64,000 nucleotides of DNA. Origin: Isoetes taiwanensis. Its lineage: Eukaryota > Streptophyta > Lycopodiopsida > Isoetales > Isoetaceae. Below the pieces are notes generated by a model, which did no database searches, was not told the DNA's origin, and worked only from the letters and a program-made list of their open reading frames with translations. The stretch spans positions 4,354,230-4,418,229 of the forward strand of contig JAJEKV010000075.1 in the NCBI GenBank assembly GCA_021234155.1. The letters run 5' to 3'. Position 1 is the stretch's first letter. Each line of letters begins with the position of its first letter. The position numbers and the translations under genes are program-made. This document shows, in pieces, positions 64,000-64,000 of the stretch.

Positions 64000-64000
64000 A

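Larger units (their letters stand above)
62206..64000 (-). mobile_element. LINE, runs off the window (minus)
   Basis: Same family as the LINE at 57.8-60.7 kb but clearly diverged. The 3' end abuts (TC)n on its strand, and its 3' UTR ends with a 37-bp direct repeat (62217-62253, 62254-62290) and the conserved hairpin at 62283-62313. The 5' part lies beyond the window edge. Confidence 0.88.

Overview
This window looks like repeat-rich nuclear DNA of a land plant. Two intron-containing genes of plant-wide families are embedded in nested transposable elements (Ty1/copia, LINEs, PIF/Harbinger, Helitron-like elements, MITEs, a SINE). The LINE style and long intergenic tracts would suit a fern or other non-seed plant, but that is only an impression; nothing here fixes the species.

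Genes. On the minus strand lies a complete protein disulfide isomerase gene of the PDIL2-1/P5 type (5536-7806, 11 coding exons, 364 codons before the stop). Also on the minus strand is a GBF-interacting-protein-1-like (DUF1296) gene (13811-18982, 10 exons or 11 if a 59-nt intron is real). Exon boundaries were placed by hand from GT/AG sites and reading-frame phase. A small two-exon minus-strand fragment near 31.1-31.6 kb has a phase-consistent junction but I do not recognise it.

0-23 kb: microsatellites, tandem repeats, two canonical Helitron 3' ends (2676 on plus, 11221 on minus), a degraded minus-strand LINE (8.1-9.3 kb), two Tourist-like MITEs with TWA duplications, and plus-strand LINE fragments.

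23.3-49.5 kb: best read as ONE minus-strand Ty1/copia relic broken by later insertions. From its 5' side (right) to its 3' side (left): protease and pre-integrase (49.5 kb), integrase core (48.6 kb), a head-to-tail pair of non-coding rolling-circle-like elements (40574-48554), rest of integrase (40.5 kb), a 0.5-kb MULE-like element with a 9-bp target duplication (39789-40298), the start of reverse transcriptase (39.2 kb), a 14.4-kb block bounded by two copies of one TIR element (24630-39040), then the rest of RT and RNase H (24.6-23.3 kb). The 14.4-kb block holds a degenerate LINE with an (ATTCT)n tail, the unidentified exons and a second large non-coding pyrimidine-rich element.

49.5-64 kb: a truncated LINE, a tandem duplication carrying (GA)n arrays, a PIF/Harbinger element with an intact 475-aa DDE transposase and a frameshifted SANT/Myb-like partner, two short relatives of it, two minus-strand LINEs and a tRNA-derived SINE. 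Almost every boundary here falls on a (GA)n tract.

The most unusual content is the pair at 40574-48554. Each unit has asymmetric inverted repeats, a palindrome at one end, no target duplication, no coding capacity, and repeated small hairpins whose stems vary in a compensating way. This fits a Helitron2/Helentron-like rolling-circle element, with tandem copies as expected from read-through.
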